A DNA stretch of 11,105 nt, from assembly GCA_045636165.1 (NCBI GenBank), contig JAZTWZ010000014.1:1-11105 (forward strand), given 5' to 3'. Origin of the DNA: SIG480 sp045636165 (GTDB lineage: Bacteria; Bacillota; Clostridia; Oscillospirales; JAAYXM01). Below are positions 1 through 6,123 of this stretch, piece after piece. The translations under genes and the position numbers were made by a program. Positions within the stretch are counted from its first letter, which is position 1. Each line of letters opens with the position of its first letter. The notes below the pieces were generated by a model. The model was given only the letters and a program-made list of their open reading frames with translations. It searched no databases and was not told where the DNA came from.

Positions 1-1
1 A

Positions 2-229
2 AACGATGAAAAAATCATAGCAATTCCGTTTAACGACCCGTACTATAACATTTACAAGGACATAAGCGAGCTTCCGCAGCATGTCTTTGATGAGATGAGA
101 CACTTCTTTGCCGTTTATAAGAACCTTGTGAACAAAGATACGGCGGTAAAAGAGGTTGATAACTGCGAGGTTGCGAAGAAAATCATAAATACCACCATAG
201 ATAATTACATAGAAAAGTTTTGCAAATAG
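2..229 (+). CDS. ppa: Inorganic pyrophosphatase (family I), C-terminal part
   Basis: The first 75 visible residues are the C-terminal part of a soluble family I inorganic diphosphatase, which hydrolyses pyrophosphate to phosphate in the cytoplasm and so drives biosynthetic reactions. The gene begins upstream of the window. Visible family features are the D-x-K pair in NDEK (visible residues 2 and 4), matching the metal- and phosphate-binding Asp/Lys of this family, the segment NDPYYNIYKDISELP, and HFFAVYK, whose Tyr-Lys pair (visible residues 39-40) corresponds to conserved active-site residues. The remaining catalytic Asp cluster lies outside the window. The frame is open from base 2 and ends with TAG. 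No terminator follows, so readthrough into the permease gene 140 nt downstream is possible. The family call is confident; the exact substrate range is assumed from the family. Confidence 0.88.
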   Translation, partial: NDEKIIAIPFNDPYYNIYKDISELPQHVFDEMRHFFAVYKNLVNKDTAVKEVDNCEVAKKIINTTIDNYIEKFCK

Positions 230-241
230 AGGACAGGAAAA

Positions 242-366
242 GTGAAAACAAAAGCGTTGATACTCGGGCTTGCTGCTACAGACTTCTTCCGATTATCGGC
301 GTTCTTTGTCATACGAGCGCGATGTGGAGATGCGGCGGAAAGAAAGTAAAAGAAATGGAGAAATAG
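242..366 (+). other. Possible broken small ORF before the permease gene
   Basis: A GTG at 242, preceded by the weak purine-rich stretch AGGACAGG, opens a frame that begins VKTKALILGLAAT, like the start of a small hydrophobic protein, and ends at 347-349 after 35 codons. From about 271 the -1 frame continues with a hydrophobic-then-basic stretch (RLLPIIGVLCH, later RCGGKKVKEMEK) to a TAG at 364-366, two bases before the permease ATG. The two halves together would read as one peptide of about 42 residues if a single-base shift were allowed. This could be a decayed gene, a sequencing error or chance. No family is recognised. Confidence 0.15.
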
Positions 367-368
367 AG

Positions 369-1292
369 ATGGAAAAGAAGTTTTTTTCAAGGGGAATAGT
401 TGTTGCACTTTTTGCGATTCTTTGCTGTGCGCTCTGGGGAAGCGCGACACCGTTTATAAAAACGGGCTATAAGCTCATTATGCCGCACGGCGGAGTTCCG
501 TCAACTCTTCTTTTTGCGGGTGTAAGATTTGCGCTCGCAGGTTTTCTGACAATCGTGATTTACAGTATCGCAGGTCGCCGCGTTCTTTTTCCGAAGAAGG
601 AGAACTATTCTAAAATTCTTACCGTGAGCGCATTCCAGACGGTAATACAGTATATCTTCTTCTACATAGGTCTTGCAAACACAACGGGAGTCAAGGGAAC
701 TATCGAAAGCGGCTCAAATGCATTCTTCTCGCTTATTGTTGCAAGCCTTATCTTCCGTCAGGAAAAGCTTACTGCAAAGAAGCTTGTAGCGTGCCTTATC
801 GGCTTTGCAGGAGTTGTAATCATCAACCTAAACGGTCTTGATTTCAATATGAATCTGCTCGGAGACGGTTTCGTTATCTTCTCCTCAATCGCTTACGGTG
901 TATCTTCTGCTCTTATGAAGAAGTATTCAAAGGACGAAGACCCCGTTGTTATCAGCGGATATCAGTTCCTTGTCGGCGGAATCTTTATGATAATCGTAGG
1001 TTTGCTTGCAGGAGGACATATAAGCATAACAACACCTGCCGCAGCAGGAGTTATGATTTATCTTGCGTTTCTTTCTGCGATTGCTTACGCGCTCTGGGGA
1101 GTTCTTCTCAAACACAACCCCGTATCGAAGGTTACGATTTATACATTTATGATACCCGTATTCGGCGTTTTGCTTTCAAAGCTTATGCTTACTGAAAGCA
1201 GCAATGTGTCGCCCGTAAATCTCGTAGTAACGCTTATTCTCATAACTGCAGGAATTCTTATGCTCAACTATAAAAAAGAAAAGCAGGGATAA
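369..1292 (+). CDS. EamA/DMT-superfamily permease
   Basis: This is a 307-residue integral membrane protein of the drug/metabolite transporter superfamily (two EamA repeats, about ten membrane segments). Such proteins export or import small metabolites; the substrate cannot be read from the sequence. The first repeat opens with the typical AILCCALWGSATPFIKTGYK (residues about 16-35) and the second has the matching AIAYALWGVLLKHNPVS and a YTFMIPVFGVLLSKLMLTE end. The length fits the family. I chose the ATG at 369 because it has GGAG eight bases upstream, and the hydrophobic core follows at once. The in-frame ATG at 270 would add 33 charged residues unlike the family and has no clear ribosome binding site. 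The gene ends two bases before apbE, so the two are probably co-transcribed. A functional link to apbE is not evident. Confidence 0.85.
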   Translation: MEKKFFSRGIVVALFAILCCALWGSATPFIKTGYKLIMPHGGVPSTLLFAGVRFALAGFLTIVIYSIAGRRVLFPKKENYSKILTVSAFQTVIQYIFFYIGLANTTGVKGTIESGSNAFFSLIVASLIFRQEKLTAKKLVACLIGFAGVVIINLNGLDFNMNLLGDGFVIFSSIAYGVSSALMKKYSKDEDPVVISGYQFLVGGIFMIIVGLLAGGHISITTPAAAGVMIYLAFLSAIAYALWGVLLKHNPVSKVTIYTFMIPVFGVLLSKLMLTESSNVSPVNLVVTLILITAGILMLNYKKEKQG

Positions 1293-1294
1293 AA

Positions 1295-2305
1295 ATGAAA
1301 AGACTTTTGCGCGCTTTTGTATTTGTTCTCCTTGTTTCGGTTTTATGTTCTTGTGCAGAGGAAGAGATCGAAACAGGTGCGAAGACAGTTTATGTAATGG
1401 ATACATTTGCAGATATTGCGCTATACCCGGGGAACGCGGAAGTGACAGAAAAAATCACGGAAACGCTCTATGACCTTGAGAGTGAGCTTTCTGCGACAAG
1501 CGGCAGACTTTCAGAGCTCAACGAAAGCGGTGGAGGCGAGACGGGAATTCATGTCGAGTCACTCCTCGCGCAATCTGATATATATTACGAGGAAACAAAC
1601 GGCGCATTCTCGCCGTATCTCGGTACGCTTATAGAGCTCTGGGGAGTTGGCAGTAAGAACTATGTCCCGACAGCAGAAGAGGTTGACACAGCTCTTTCTG
1701 TGTCCAAGGCAGAGAATGTCAGGAGTGACGGAAAAAACTCTGTTGAGCTAAGAGAGGGAGTGCGCCTTAATTTCGGAGCTGTTGCAAAAGGCTATGCCAC
1801 CGATGTTATAAAGGGAATTCTGACTGAGGAAGAAGTATCAGGTGCAATAGTTTCAGTCGGTGGGAATGTTTATGTCCACGGCACAAAACCAAGTGGCGAG
1901 CTTTTCAGCGTTGCGCTCCGCGACCCCGAGGGAGAGCAGAATGACTGGGTCTTGAGTCTTCCGCTTTACAATAAGTTTGTAATTTCATCGGGCGATTATG
2001 AGAGATACTTCGAGAAGGACGGTAAAGTTTATCACCATATCTTCTCGCCTGAAACGGGATATCCTGCAGAGAGTGATTTGAAAACTGTCTGCGTAGTTTC
2101 TGAAGACGGAGCGATGGCAGATGCATATTCAACGGCTCTTTTCGTTATGGGAAAAGAAAAAGCCCTCTCCTTCTGGAGAGAGCATGAGGGTTTTGAGCTT
2201 ATCCTGATTGGTGATGATAAGAAAATTACGGTTACCGAGGGTCTTGACGGATTGGTGAACCCCAATACAGAGAAAGATTATATTTATGAAGTTGAAAAAA
2301 GGTGA
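1295..2305 (+). CDS. apbE: ApbE-type FAD:protein FMN transferase, lipoprotein
   Basis: This 336-residue protein is a lipoprotein ApbE, a Mg-dependent enzyme on the outer face of the membrane that moves FMN from FAD onto a Thr/Ser of target flavoproteins such as RnfD/RnfG, NqrB/NqrC or FMN-bind domain proteins. It has a signal peptide with lipobox LCSC (Cys20). Family motifs follow in order: NFGAVAKGYATD at 159-170, SVGGNVYVHG, SSGDYERYF at 231-239, HHIFSPETGYP at 247-257, and DAYSTALFVMG from 276, whose Asp and Thr are metal and flavin ligands in the family. The length matches full-length ApbE. It overlaps the next gene by 20 bp, so translation is probably coupled. No flavoprotein substrate gene is visible here; it must lie elsewhere or outside the window. 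Confidence 0.95.
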   Translation: MKRLLRAFVFVLLVSVLCSCAEEEIETGAKTVYVMDTFADIALYPGNAEVTEKITETLYDLESELSATSGRLSELNESGGGETGIHVESLLAQSDIYYEETNGAFSPYLGTLIELWGVGSKNYVPTAEEVDTALSVSKAENVRSDGKNSVELREGVRLNFGAVAKGYATDVIKGILTEEEVSGAIVSVGGNVYVHGTKPSGELFSVALRDPEGEQNDWVLSLPLYNKFVISSGDYERYFEKDGKVYHHIFSPETGYPAESDLKTVCVVSEDGAMADAYSTALFVMGKEKALSFWREHEGFELILIGDDKKITVTEGLDGLVNPNTEKDYIYEVEKR

Positions 2306-2636
2306 TTTTGTTATAGCGGGTGCGGTTTTGCTCCTTGCCATTTCTATATGGGCTTTCGGCTTTTCGGGGAGTGCTAAAGGTGTCCGTGCTGAAATCTTTG
2401 AGGACGGAAAGCTTTTATATACCGTACCGCTTTCACAGGATAGGGAAATAGAAGTCTCGGGATGCATTGTCGCGGTTTCTGACGGGAAGGTACGGATGGT
2501 ATCTGCCGATTGCCCCGATAAAGTCTGCGAAAAGACGGGCGCAATCTCCCGAAGCGGAGAGATTATAGTATGTGCCCCAAACCGCATAAGCATAAAAATT
2601 CCGGGGAAGTCCCCGATAGATGCGTATGTCAGTTAA
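2286..2636 (+). CDS. Small membrane-anchored NusG domain II protein
   Basis: This 116-residue protein has one N-terminal membrane segment (about residues 8-26) and then a NusG-domain-II fold of the PF07009 type. The diagnostic stretch is ADCPDKVCEKTGAI, then GEIIVCAPNRISIKI; Cys76, Cys81 and Cys96 are conserved positions of this family, and Cys60 is extra. The family is common in Clostridia beside ApbE, FMN-binding or Rnf-related genes, but its molecular role is not established; extracytoplasmic placement is inferred from the anchor. It is not the transcription factor NusG, since the NGN domain is absent. It starts inside apbE (20 bp overlap). Its TAA overlaps the stop of the opposing gene by three bases, so the two genes meet tail to tail with no terminator between. 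Confidence 0.85.
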   Translation: MKLKKGDFVIAGAVLLLAISIWAFGFSGSAKGVRAEIFEDGKLLYTVPLSQDREIEVSGCIVAVSDGKVRMVSADCPDKVCEKTGAISRSGEIIVCAPNRISIKIPGKSPIDAYVS

Positions 2637-3181
2637 AGCTTTCTGACTTCGCCGTTTTTTGAGATTCCGCAAACGCCGAAAAGCTCCCCGTCAATTCTTG
2701 TGGGAGTCATAAGGCACAGGACATCGGGCCTCGGGAAAGGTCGTCTTGTAAAAAGCGGAACTGCGAGAACGGTAGGCGAAGTTAAGTCGTCAGCTTTTGC
2801 ACCCAGTGAACGCGCAAGCGTCTCGGTTATCTTGTTTTTTGATAAAATTTCAGGAATGCTCGTTATCTCCTGCCAATCGTAAGGCTTCGAGGTATGCGAG
2901 CTTTCTTTATACAGAGCGTAAGCAAACGAGATATCTTCGGGGGAAATCCCCTCGCGTCGGAGAGCCTCCCCCGAGAAGTTTTTCTTTGCAGAAAAAAAGC
3001 TCTCCTCGGGGGAGAGGACTCCGATTAAAAGCTCGCCGTCTGAGCTTTTTATGTAGGCTCGGCATATACCTGAAATGGTGGCATAAGTTTTTGCGACGGC
3101 GAAAAGCCCGTTTTCGTCGCCGTCGAGGGTGACGGACCCGATAACGGACGGACCAAGGTAAAGCGGAAGCGTTTTTTGCAT
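2633..3181 (-). CDS. Hypothetical protein, unrecognised family
   Basis: I do not recognise this 182-residue protein. It has no signal peptide or membrane segment and looks cytoplasmic. Two stretches look alike: an N-terminal one (PLYLGPSVIGSVTLDGDENG) and a C-terminal one (TPTRIDGELFGVCGISKNGE), each an extended segment with a central Gly. This suggests a duplicated small beta unit, but that is inference. SPE occurs twice (SPEES and SPEDIS) in a G/C-run-rich part of the gene that also holds an inverted repeat. The start is well supported: a perfect AAGGAGG at 3189-3195 lies seven bases before the ATG. A strong hairpin terminator lies directly upstream, so the gene is probably read only by readthrough of the leftward operon or from a promoter I cannot see. 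It is convergent with the NusG-II gene. Confidence 0.7.
   Translation of the reverse strand: MQKTLPLYLGPSVIGSVTLDGDENGLFAVAKTYATISGICRAYIKSSDGELLIGVLSPEESFFSAKKNFSGEALRREGISPEDISFAYALYKESSHTSKPYDWQEITSIPEILSKNKITETLARSLGAKADDLTSPTVLAVPLFTRRPFPRPDVLCLMTPTRIDGELFGVCGISKNGEVRKL
2966..3014. repeat. Imperfect inverted repeat inside the hypothetical gene
   Basis: CTCCCCCGAG at 2966-2975 is an exact reverse complement of CTCGGGGGAG at 3005-3014. Inside it, a T-run at 2979-2983 can pair with the A-run at 2994-2998, so a long imperfect hairpin is possible in either strand's RNA. A nearby GGGGG at 2939-2943 faces CCCC at 2948-2951. The reading frame is intact through all of it. Confidence 0.6.
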
Positions 3182-3188
3182 TATAAAA

Positions 3189-3195
3189 CCTCCTT
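3189..3195 (-). promoter_or_regulatory. Strong ribosome binding site (AAGGAGG)
   Basis: On the minus strand AAGGAGG lies seven bases before the ATG at 3181. It is the best Shine-Dalgarno match in the window and fixes the start of the unknown 182-residue protein. It begins only about ten bases after the upstream hairpin, which would place it at the end of a terminated leader transcript. Confidence 0.85.
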
Positions 3196-3205
3196 AAGAT
3201 AAAAC

Positions 3206-3236
3206 AAAGCTGTTGCAAGAGCCTTGCAACAGCTTT
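3206..3236. terminator. Perfect 14-bp hairpin terminator, probably bidirectional
   Basis: Positions 3206-3219 and 3223-3236 are perfectly complementary over 14 bp with a three-base loop. On the minus strand the stem is followed by a T-rich tract (TTTGTTTTA), about 20 bases after the stop of the coiled-coil protein gene, so it should end the leftward operon. On the plus strand it is followed by TTTTTAT and could stop rightward transcripts that have run past the NusG-II gene. It sits directly before the ribosome binding site of the next leftward gene. Confidence 0.88.
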
Positions 3237-3255
3237 TTATCATTTGTGAGATAAT

Positions 3256-3876
3256 TTAAGAGATTGAATACGGACCGCGGACAAGGAGCGTCGCATCGCT
3301 CGTTGCCTTTATTCCACGACCGTCAACGGTGCAGAGGTAAAGGTGGTTCTTCTCAAGAGCCTTACCGCCTGCAAGGTCGCCGCCGGTTGTCATATCAATA
3401 AGACCGGGAGTTCCTGTTGAAACGCAGGATGCAGAACCGAGACGGAGAAGAGCCTCCATACCGACTTTGCCCGTGATGGTCTGTCCTGATTTGAGCTTTA
3501 CGAGGGCGAAGGTGGAAGAAGCTCCGCTTCCGCCGCCTACCTTTGCAGCAACCTTATCCGCAACATTTGCGACGAACGCATCAGTTACGAGGTCCTCAGC
3601 GCTTTTAGAGGTATATTCTGAAATCTTGTCATCAATTTCACCTGAGATGGAATTGATTTTGGAATCAAGCTCCGAGCTGAGACCGGAAGTCTTTTCAGCT
3701 ATGATTTCGTCAACCTTCTCGGAAATTTCGGGGGCGAGGACATTGTTTATGTAACTCAAGCTGACCAACGGGTCATCAGAAGTTCCATATTCAGCCGCAA
3801 TCGCAATAACCCCGGCAACAACAAGGGCAACGAGAAGAAAAATCGTAGTAATGGCCTTCCATTTTTTCTGTTTCAT
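3256..3876 (-). CDS. Membrane-anchored or secreted coiled-coil protein, unknown function
   Basis: This 206-residue protein has a basic N-terminus and one hydrophobic segment at about residues 9-28 (a signal peptide or anchor; AIAA before EYG could be a cleavage site), so most of it should be outside the membrane. Residues about 45-95 are rich in Glu, Lys, Ser and Ile in a heptad-like pattern and probably form a coiled coil. A Gly/Ser linker (GGGSGASS, about 115-122) leads to a compact C-terminal domain with KLKSGQTITGKVGMEALLRL, GLIDMTTGGDL, KNHLYLC, DGRGIKAT and VRGPYSI. I remember similar C-terminal domains in uncharacterised exported clostridial proteins, but no function. A GGAGG site nine bases before the ATG supports the start. 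It follows mazF by 34 bp and is closed by the terminator at 3206-3236. Confidence 0.75.
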   Translation of the reverse strand: MKQKKWKAITTIFLLVALVVAGVIAIAAEYGTSDDPLVSLSYINNVLAPEISEKVDEIIAEKTSGLSSELDSKINSISGEIDDKISEYTSKSAEDLVTDAFVANVADKVAAKVGGGSGASSTFALVKLKSGQTITGKVGMEALLRLGSASCVSTGTPGLIDMTTGGDLAGGKALEKNHLYLCTVDGRGIKATSDATLLVRGPYSIS

Positions 3877-3910
3877 TTAAATATACCTCCGTATAATTTA
3901 TCTTTTGTTG

Positions 3911-4267
3911 TCAGTTTCCCGCAAGCCCGAAGCTCACGGCAATCGCATCGTCAACACGATGCATAAGGTTTTCATCAAGCCTTCCCATTTTCTCCTTGAG
4001 ACGGGTCTTGTCAATCGTTCTGACCTGCTCAAGCAAAACAACTGAGTCGCGCGCAAGCCCGAAGCTCTTTCCGCCAAGCTCGATATGGGTAGGGAGTTTT
4101 GCTTTATTGATCTGCGATGTGATAGCCGCCGCAATGACAGTTGGGCTGTGGCGGTTTCCGACATCGTTCTGTATTATGAGAACCGGACGCATACCGCCCT
4201 GTTCGCTGCCGACGACGGGGCTTAAGTCGGCGTAGTAGATATCTCCGCGTTTTATACTGTAGTTCAC
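3911..4267 (-). CDS. mazF: MazF/PemK-family endoribonuclease toxin (NdoA/EndoA-like)
   Basis: This 118-residue protein is a MazF/PemK mRNA interferase of the Firmicute EndoA/NdoA type, which cleaves single-stranded RNA at short specific sequences in the cytoplasm. The family signature is complete: KRGDIYYADLSPVVGSEQGG, then MRPVLIIQND, PTVIAAAIT, LPTHIEL and DSVVLLEQVRTIDK. Arg27 and Thr50 align with the catalytic Arg and Thr of Bacillus NdoA, so the enzyme is probably active. The start is a GTG with GGAG about 13 bases upstream. Position after alr matches Bacillus and clostridial synteny, but the mazE-type antitoxin gene usual in Bacillus is missing; only a tiny possible ORF precedes it. A 16-bp direct repeat encodes SFGLA at two places in the protein (3920-3935 and 4052-4067). 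Confidence 0.93.
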   Translation of the reverse strand: MNYSIKRGDIYYADLSPVVGSEQGGMRPVLIIQNDVGNRHSPTVIAAAITSQINKAKLPTHIELGGKSFGLARDSVVLLEQVRTIDKTRLKEKMGRLDENLMHRVDDAIAVSFGLAGN

Positions 4268-4270
4268 GAT

Positions 4271-4379
4271 TTACTCACGCTCCGCAGGAATGTAGTAGCC
4301 GAAAAACTTTCGACAACTATATTTTTCCACGAGCAGGCATATTTTAATCAGCACTTTGAAAATTTCAAAAAATTCTCAT
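4271..4379 (-). other. Possible small ORF with internal frameshift between alr and mazF
   Basis: An ATG at 4379 has GGAGG four bases upstream, yet the frame stops after four codons (ATG AGA ATT TTT TGA). One base further along, the +1 frame is open to a TAA at 4271-4273, three bases before the mazF GTG. The joined peptide would be about 35 residues, starting MRIFEIFK, with a hydrophobic stretch (VLIKICLLV) and a basic-aromatic tail (CRKFFGYYIPAERE). The break lies in a T6 run followed by TGA, which could be a real indel, a base-calling error or a slippery site. It does not resemble MazE, CopG or other antitoxins I know. An in-frame GTG at 4354 is an alternative start but lacks a binding site. 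Confidence 0.25.
4355..4369. repeat. AT-rich perfect palindrome in the alr-mazF gap
   Basis: TTTGAAAATTTCAAA is a perfect dyad (7 bp arms, one central base) within the 138-bp gap between alr and mazF. It could be a regulator site or a weak hairpin near the start of the possible small ORF. AT-rich palindromes of this size also arise by chance. Confidence 0.3.
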
Positions 4380-4405
4380 TTGCCCTCCGGAGTATATTAT
4401 GCAAA

Positions 4406-5539
4406 CTATTCCTGATATGTTCGCGGAACGCGTTTTGTTATTGAGGTAAGAAGTTCGTAGGAAATTGTCCCCGAAAGAGCGGCAAGCTCACACGGGGAGA
4501 TACTGGTCATACCCTGTTCACCAAATACAACGGCTTCATCAAACGGTTCGACATCCGGGATATCGGAGACATCAAGGAGAGTTAAGTCCATGCATACATT
4601 TCCGATGATCGGAGCGCGGTGACCGTTTATGAGGAAAAAGCCACGGTTTGAAAGGGCTCTTGAAATACCGTCAGCATAACCGCAACAAACAACGGCGATT
4701 TTCATATCGCGCTCGGCAACAAACTTTCTGTTATAGCTGACAGAGTCTCCTTTTCGGATGCATCTTACATCAGCAACGAGGCTCTTGAAGGTGAGCGCAG
4801 GCTTTAGGTCAAGTTCTGTGATTGGTTTATCTGTCGGAGAGTATCCGTACAGAAGAAGACCGGGTCTTACGCAGTCAAGATGCGCTCTCTTATAGTTTAC
4901 CACAGCGGCGCTGTTTGCGCAATGGCAAAATTTGAAGGTTTTTCCGCGCGATTTTAAAATATCGACAACGCGCATAAAGCTTTCAAACTGCTCGTCTGTA
5001 AATGAGGTATCGGAGTTTTCCGCCTCGGCAAAGTGAGTAAAAATTCCGTCGGCAAAAAGACCTTCAAGGTTTGAAATTTTAAGTGCATCCTCTGCGGCGG
5101 ACTCTGTGTTACCCTGATGTGCATACAGCCCGAAACGCGACATTCCCGTGTCAAGCTTTATATGTACCGTAACGGTTTTTCCGAGCGCGATTGCGGCACG
5201 GGAAAGCTCTTCGGCATAGGCTCGGCTGTGGACCGACTGAATAATGTTGTGCTTAGCAAGAAGCGATGCAAAGTGAACGGGCGTTGCACCCAAAATCATA
5301 ACAGGCGCTGTTATGCCGTTTGTCCGGAGTTCGAGCGCTTCGTCAAGGCAGGCAACTGCAAGAATGCTTGCGCCGAGTTTCTCAAAAAGCCCTGCGACAA
5401 CGCTTCCGCCGTGACCGTAGCCGTCAGCCTTGACAACTGCGATTATGTTGGCGTTTCCCGTATATTTTTTTATTTCTATGAAGTTGTGAGAGAGTCTTGC
5501 AAGGTCGATTCTTGCTTCGGTTCGGTTTAAGATTCTCAT
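4406..5539 (-). CDS. alr: Alanine racemase
   Basis: This 377-residue enzyme is a fold-type III PLP alanine racemase that interconverts L- and D-alanine for peptidoglycan precursors in the cytoplasm. The PLP lysine is Lys37 in AVVKADGYGHG, and the second catalytic base is Tyr269 in DSVSYNRKF. Further family marks are HIKLDTGMSRFG, CHCANSAAV, VRPGLLLYGYSP, CCGYADGI and NVCMDLTLLDVSD. The length is normal. Its ATG overlaps the TGA of the upstream lipoprotein gene (ATGA), which predicts translational coupling. It is followed by the mazF gap. In spore formers an alr beside a GerS-type lipoprotein gene is known from Clostridioides difficile, where the racemase affects alanine co-germinant signalling; here a housekeeping role is equally possible. 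Confidence 0.97.
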   Translation of the reverse strand: MRILNRTEARIDLARLSHNFIEIKKYTGNANIIAVVKADGYGHGGSVVAGLFEKLGASILAVACLDEALELRTNGITAPVMILGATPVHFASLLAKHNIIQSVHSRAYAEELSRAAIALGKTVTVHIKLDTGMSRFGLYAHQGNTESAAEDALKISNLEGLFADGIFTHFAEAENSDTSFTDEQFESFMRVVDILKSRGKTFKFCHCANSAAVVNYKRAHLDCVRPGLLLYGYSPTDKPITELDLKPALTFKSLVADVRCIRKGDSVSYNRKFVAERDMKIAVVCCGYADGISRALSNRGFFLINGHRAPIIGNVCMDLTLLDVSDIPDVEPFDEAVVFGEQGMTSISPCELAALSGTISYELLTSITKRVPRTYQE

Positions 5540-6123
5540 TGTGTCTTGTGTTCAGCCCTTTCAAATTCACACATTATAATTCTCTTGCCGTCGGAGAATA
5601 TTTCCGCATAAAGCGGAAGAAAATCGTCTTTTGAAAACCAGGTTCGATATTCTGTTTCCGAAAGCTCCGTCACCTCACGGGAGATAACGAAATATGCCTT
5701 TTTGCCGTGCATTGTGTCGTTTGTTATCTCTTCAAAACTTCCGTCCTTCCAGGAGCTTTGGAGAGAATATATGGAAGAAAACGGAGAAATTCCGCTATCA
5801 GAAAGCTTTCCGACTTCTAAAATCGCGCCGTCAAATTCAAGAAACCCGTCATCACCCGATATGGTATAAGAAACTCCTGCAACCTCTTTCGGTGCAATGA
5901 CCGAGGCGCGGTCCTTTTCGGGAGAATGGGTGTAGCTTATCGTATATTCCGCCACGCGTGAAGGGAATGAAGCGGTTATGTGAGCCGTGTATTCTGCCGA
6001 AGTTACGGAGGAAAGCGCGCCTTTAAGTTCTTCTGCGTTAGTTTCACTGCAGGAAGAAAGCAGAAGAATAAGTAAGAAACAAAGAAAAAATTTTGCTTTC
6101 AATCTTATTTTTGCACCTCGCAT
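5536..6123 (-). CDS. Lipoprotein, GerS/LolA-like by context
   Basis: This 195-residue protein has a basic N-terminus, a hydrophobic core (FFLCFLLILLL) and a clear lipobox LSSC with Cys25, so it is probably a lipoprotein on the outer face of the cell membrane. The mature part begins ETNAEELKGALSSVTSAEYT and then shows alternating beta-strand-like segments (YTAHITASFP, AEYTISYTHSP, GVSYTISGDDGFLEFDG), which fits a LolA-like half-barrel. By position, between nnrD and alr, it corresponds to GerS of Clostridioides difficile, which is needed for spore cortex modification; the sequence link is my inference. I chose the ATG at 6123; the longer frame to 6219 would place 32 non-signal residues before the signal peptide, deep in nnrD. 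The chosen start overlaps nnrD by 19 bp and the stop overlaps alr by 3 bp. Confidence 0.72.
   Translation of the reverse strand: MRGAKIRLKAKFFLCFLLILLLSSCSETNAEELKGALSSVTSAEYTAHITASFPSRVAEYTISYTHSPEKDRASVIAPKEVAGVSYTISGDDGFLEFDGAILEVGKLSDSGISPFSSIYSLQSSWKDGSFEEITNDTMHGKKAYFVISREVTELSETEYRTWFSKDDFLPLYAEIFSDGKRIIMCEFERAEHKTQ

Noticed and set aside
2129..2593. A 154-codon minus-strand ORF antisense to apbE and the NusG-II gene
   Set aside because: Both plus-strand genes are clear family members and the antisense translation has no recognisable features.
3179..3184. TATAAT on the minus strand at the start of the 182-residue gene, as a -10 box
   Set aside because: It overlaps the start codon, so a transcript from it would lack the ribosome binding site and the ATG.
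3920..4067. A 16-bp direct repeat in mazF as a sign of recombination
   Set aside because: Both copies encode SFGLA at positions that fit the protein family, so it is probably repeated codon use.
4391..4396. TATACT on the minus strand after alr as a -10 box for mazF
   Set aside because: No acceptable -35 box lies 16-18 bases upstream and the start would fall inside the GGAGG-ATG region.
5117..5530. A 137-codon plus-strand ORF antisense to alr
   Set aside because: alr carries all catalytic motifs on the minus strand; this frame has no recognisable domain or ribosome binding site.
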